Below, piece by piece: positions 6,212 through 8,529 of a stretch of 8,529 bases of DNA (the first letter of the stretch is position 1; each line of letters opens with the position of its first letter). Below the pieces are notes generated by a model. That model made no database searches. It was given only the letters and a program-made list of their open reading frames with translations, and had not been told where the DNA came from. The position numbers and the translations under genes are program-made. The stretch is from Candidatus Gerdarchaeota archaeon (lineage in GTDB: Archaea; Asgardarchaeota; Heimdallarchaeia; JABLTI01), in the NCBI GenBank assembly GCA_016839405.1, contig JAEOUJ010000422.1, positions 1 through 8,529 of the forward strand, in the 5' to 3' direction.

Positions 6212-8529
6212 TTAAGAAAGTGGCAATTGACAAATGGCTGCAACAAATTCATCGTTTTGTTTTATTTGTGCTTTAAGTTCTAATTTTGTTTTTCCTTTTA
6301 GATGTTTGTTAATAAATTTATGACTTTCAGAGGGTATTTTTGAGGAGTCAACTTTTATTATAATTTCTTTATCTTTTATTTTACTTATTATTAAATCATG
6401 TAAATCAATATTCAATCCAACACCAAGAACCTTTGAAGCAGCTTCTTTAGCAGTCCAAATTTTCGTTAAAAGTTCCTCATTGATTTCTTGTTGCTGATCT
6501 TTTATTAACTCTAATTCAACAGAACTAATTAATTCCTCAATAAATGAATTATCTCGCTTTTTCTTTATTTCTAAATCAATTCCAGTATTGTTTAAAGGAT
6601 CAATAATTCCTACAGCAAAACCATTACTATGTGTTATTGATATATAGAAAGGATTTTTACCTTTCAATTGAATATAGGGTTTGCCAAGTTCATTCTTATT
6701 AATCTTGATAGTGTTTAATTGAATATTGGGATCAATTTTCTGTAAAGCTGTCTTGATTGCTATAACACCTGAAACCCATTCATTTCTTTTTTTCTCAATT
6801 GAAAATGATTCGTATTTATTTTTTTCATCTTTATGAAGGAATTTATCTAGAAAATTTGATTCTTTTTTAATTTCATTAGAAATTTTATTTACATTTACAA
6901 CTTCCAAAATAGCTTCTTTGGGAATGTCAAATAATCTCTTAACTTGTTCCATATGTATTTCTTGAACATGACTTAAATCTGCTCCAAAATCAACATGAAC
7001 AGTTGAATATTCTTCTGCTTTTATAATAACTTGACCTGTTTTTGATAAGATTTCAAAATTGTAAATGCTACCAAAATCTGAATCATTAATCTTGTATCCA
7101 CGAATTATAGCAGCTGGCTCTAAAGATTTGTTAACCACTAATGATTTTATACCAAAAGGAAGACCTAATTTATTATCTTTTATAATATCCAATAAGCCCA
7201 TTGTTTGAAATGCGGATTCAATAATTAAAGGTTCACTTGTAAAACCTTTGTTTTTATAACTGAAGTGATTTTTGTCATTGATAGAAATTTTCGTAATAAT
7301 TTCTTGTTTGAAATCATTTATTTCATTGAGAACTTGAAATAGGGGACCATGAGGTAGAATGCTATATATTGTTTGTTTGCTTGCTAATCTGCTTTTGTTG
7401 AGAATTGGTTTATTAGCATTTTCTTCTTTTCTTTTACCAAATATAACATTAGCGTTAAAATGAATTGTTGGTTTGCCTATTTTAACTCCATCTTTTATAA
7501 ATTCAGATGTTATAGAGCAATTTGGAGTTTTAGCTGAATAGCCTATTATAGCCTTTAAAATTCTGGGATTATCATTAGTAAATTTGATTGCTGATTTGAA
7601 TTCAACATCATTGAATCCAATTAACTGAGATTTTGGAAAAGCCAATTTTGTTAGTTCAGCAAAAATCTCTAACCCAATAACTCCTGGGAGATAAGGAATA
7701 TTATCAATTCTATGATGATTTAAATAGATATCATCTTCTAATGTAAATTCTCTTTCAGCGAAAATTGAACCATCATAATTCCGTTTTATTTTTCCAATTA
7801 ATGGATATTCTTCTCTATCTACATTGACAAAATTTGAAGGTGATTCCATTAATGCACCGATTTCGCCAACAACAATAACTTCAGGTTCGGATCCAAATTC
7901 AAGTTCTTTAATAAAAGCACTAACGCCATCAGAAACAGAGATTGGTGTTACACCAACTTGCTTCAAAACTGTCATTACTGAACCTCTTGTTGCCATGCCA
8001 ACTTCACCCCAAGCGGACCAACAAATCGAAGTGGCATGAATCCCTTTAGATCTCAATTGCCAACAATATTTAGAGAGATAGTCATTTGCAGCAGAATAAT
8101 CTACTTGACCAGCATTTCCATATCTACCCGCAACAGATGAGAAGCATTTTAAGAATTTGATGTTCTTTAGATTAATGTTTTGAATTAGGTTATCTAAACC
8201 AACAGTTTTCACATTATAAACAAGGTCAAATTCCTCAGGTTTTTTATCAGATATTAATTTGGATATTTCAATGCCAGCACCATGGATTATACCTGTTATT
8301 TCTTGATTGAAATCAGATCTTATTAATTCAATAGTTGATTTTATTAATTCATTGTTTACAACATCAGCAGTATAATATTTCACATCACAACCAATTTCTG
8401 TTAGATATTTGATTGCTTTCTTTATATCAACTGCTTTTGTGATTTTTGACCATTCTTTTTCAATTAGAACCGGAGTAACTCTTTCATTTTTTTGTTTTAG
8501 ATCGCTAATTAATTGTTCTTTTAATTGAG
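6212..8529 (-). CDS. Iterative type I PKS/PUFA-synthase-like protein, KR-DH-PPTase C-terminal part, 5' partial
   Basis: The frame is open to the right edge (48 codons beyond the GTG at 8383), so at least 771 residues of a larger protein are seen and its start is outside. Numbering from that GTG, residues 1-175 plus the upstream codons form a ketoreductase (KR) with HGAG, K59, FSSVAG (S82/S83) and the catalytic Y96 and N100; its NADP-binding Gly-rich loop lies beyond the window. The closest remembered likeness is to PfaA and enediyne KRs. Residues about 190-465 form a double hot-dog dehydratase (DH): HHRIDNIPYLPG (H224), HGPLFQ (345-350) and a second-half ESAFQ (E389, Q393). Residues about 495-723 form an Sfp-like phosphopantetheinyl transferase (PPTase): ITHS (583-586), GIDLE (D603, E605), WTAKEA (W643, K646, E647) and GVGL, all intact. 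The protein would reduce and dehydrate chain intermediates and charge its own carrier domain. No ACP lies between DH and PPTase, so KS, AT and ACP are expected upstream. Confidence 0.88.
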   Translation of the reverse strand, partial: QLKEQLISDLKQKNERVTPVLIEKEWSKITKAVDIKKAIKYLTEIGCDVKYYTADVVNNELIKSTIELIRSDFNQEITGIIHGAGIEISKLISDKKPEEFDLVYNVKTVGLDNLIQNINLKNIKFLKCFSSVAGRYGNAGQVDYSAANDYLSKYCWQLRSKGIHATSICWSAWGEVGMATRGSVMTVLKQVGVTPISVSDGVSAFIKELEFGSEPEVIVVGEIGALMESPSNFVNVDREEYPLIGKIKRNYDGSIFAEREFTLEDDIYLNHHRIDNIPYLPGVIGLEIFAELTKLAFPKSQLIGFNDVEFKSAIKFTNDNPRILKAIIGYSAKTPNCSITSEFIKDGVKIGKPTIHFNANVIFGKRKEENANKPILNKSRLASKQTIYSILPHGPLFQVLNEINDFKQEIITKISINDKNHFSYKNKGFTSEPLIIESAFQTMGLLDIIKDNKLGLPFGIKSLVVNKSLEPAAIIRGYKINDSDFGSIYNFEILSKTGQVIIKAEEYSTVHVDFGADLSHVQEIHMEQVKRLFDIPKEAILEVVNVNKISNEIKKESNFLDKFLHKDEKNKYESFSIEKKRNEWVSGVIAIKTALQKIDPNIQLNTIKINKNELGKPYIQLKGKNPFYISITHSNGFAVGIIDPLNNTGIDLEIKKKRDNSFIEELISSVELELIKDQQQEINEELLTKIWTAKEAASKVLGVGLNIDLHDLIISKIKDKEIIIKVDSSKIPSESHKFINKHLKGKTKLELKAQIKQNDEFVAAICQLPLS

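Noticed and set aside
7824..8039. 71-residue open frame on the + strand inside the synthase
   Set aside because: It is antisense to the KR-DH linker and KR end, which match their families on the - strand.
8381..8383. GTG as the start of the synthase
   Set aside because: It lies in the middle of the KR domain, and the frame continues for 48 codons to the right edge.
6212..8529. Separate genes for reductase, dehydratase and phosphopantetheinyl transferase
   Set aside because: One uninterrupted frame covers all three domains, with linkers and no internal stop, so it is a true fusion unless the assembly is wrong.

Overview
The window is very AT-rich and looks archaeal. The archaeal signs are a TFS/RpoM-like zinc-ribbon protein, a ThiI-family protein that lacks the bacterial rhodanese domain but keeps the archaeal CXXC motif, GGTGAT-type Shine-Dalgarno (SD) sites, TATA-like boxes, and small winged-helix and zinc-ribbon proteins. 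An AT-rich Asgard archaeon (Lokiarchaeia-like) is my best guess, but this is an inference from style and gene content; no rRNA or other marker is present. No tRNA, rRNA, CRISPR array, insertion sequence or attachment site was seen.

Left half (1-3873, all + strand). The window opens inside an M29-family metallo-aminopeptidase whose reading frame is open from the first bases. Two small zinc-ribbon proteins follow: an unrecognised one with a CxC-G-W-W ending, and a TFS/RpoM-like protein that has only the N-terminal zinc ribbon. Next comes a ThiI-like protein with intact N-terminal and THUMP regions and the CXXC motif. Its ATP-pyrophosphatase loop is degraded: SGGxDS has become RGSIED. It ends tail-to-tail with the next gene, with a 4-base overlap.

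Right half (3870-8529, all - strand). In transcription order this holds the C-terminal part of a large iterative type I PKS/PUFA-synthase-like enzyme (KR, then DH, then an integrated phosphopantetheinyl transferase, running off the right edge), a 616-residue protein with a probable N-terminal winged helix and a TPR-like helical body, and a 79-residue winged-helix protein. The 152-base gap between the synthase and the TPR-like gene carries two inverted repeats and a TATA-like box upstream of a strong SD.

The visible KR-DH-PPTase order matches the C-terminal half of enediyne-type PKSs and is related to the PUFA synthases. This would be unusual in an archaeon. The two DNA-binding candidates downstream could be its local regulators, but that rests only on position. 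No gene-free stretch exceeds 300 bases; the longest gaps are about 150-190 bases and are described as individual sites.
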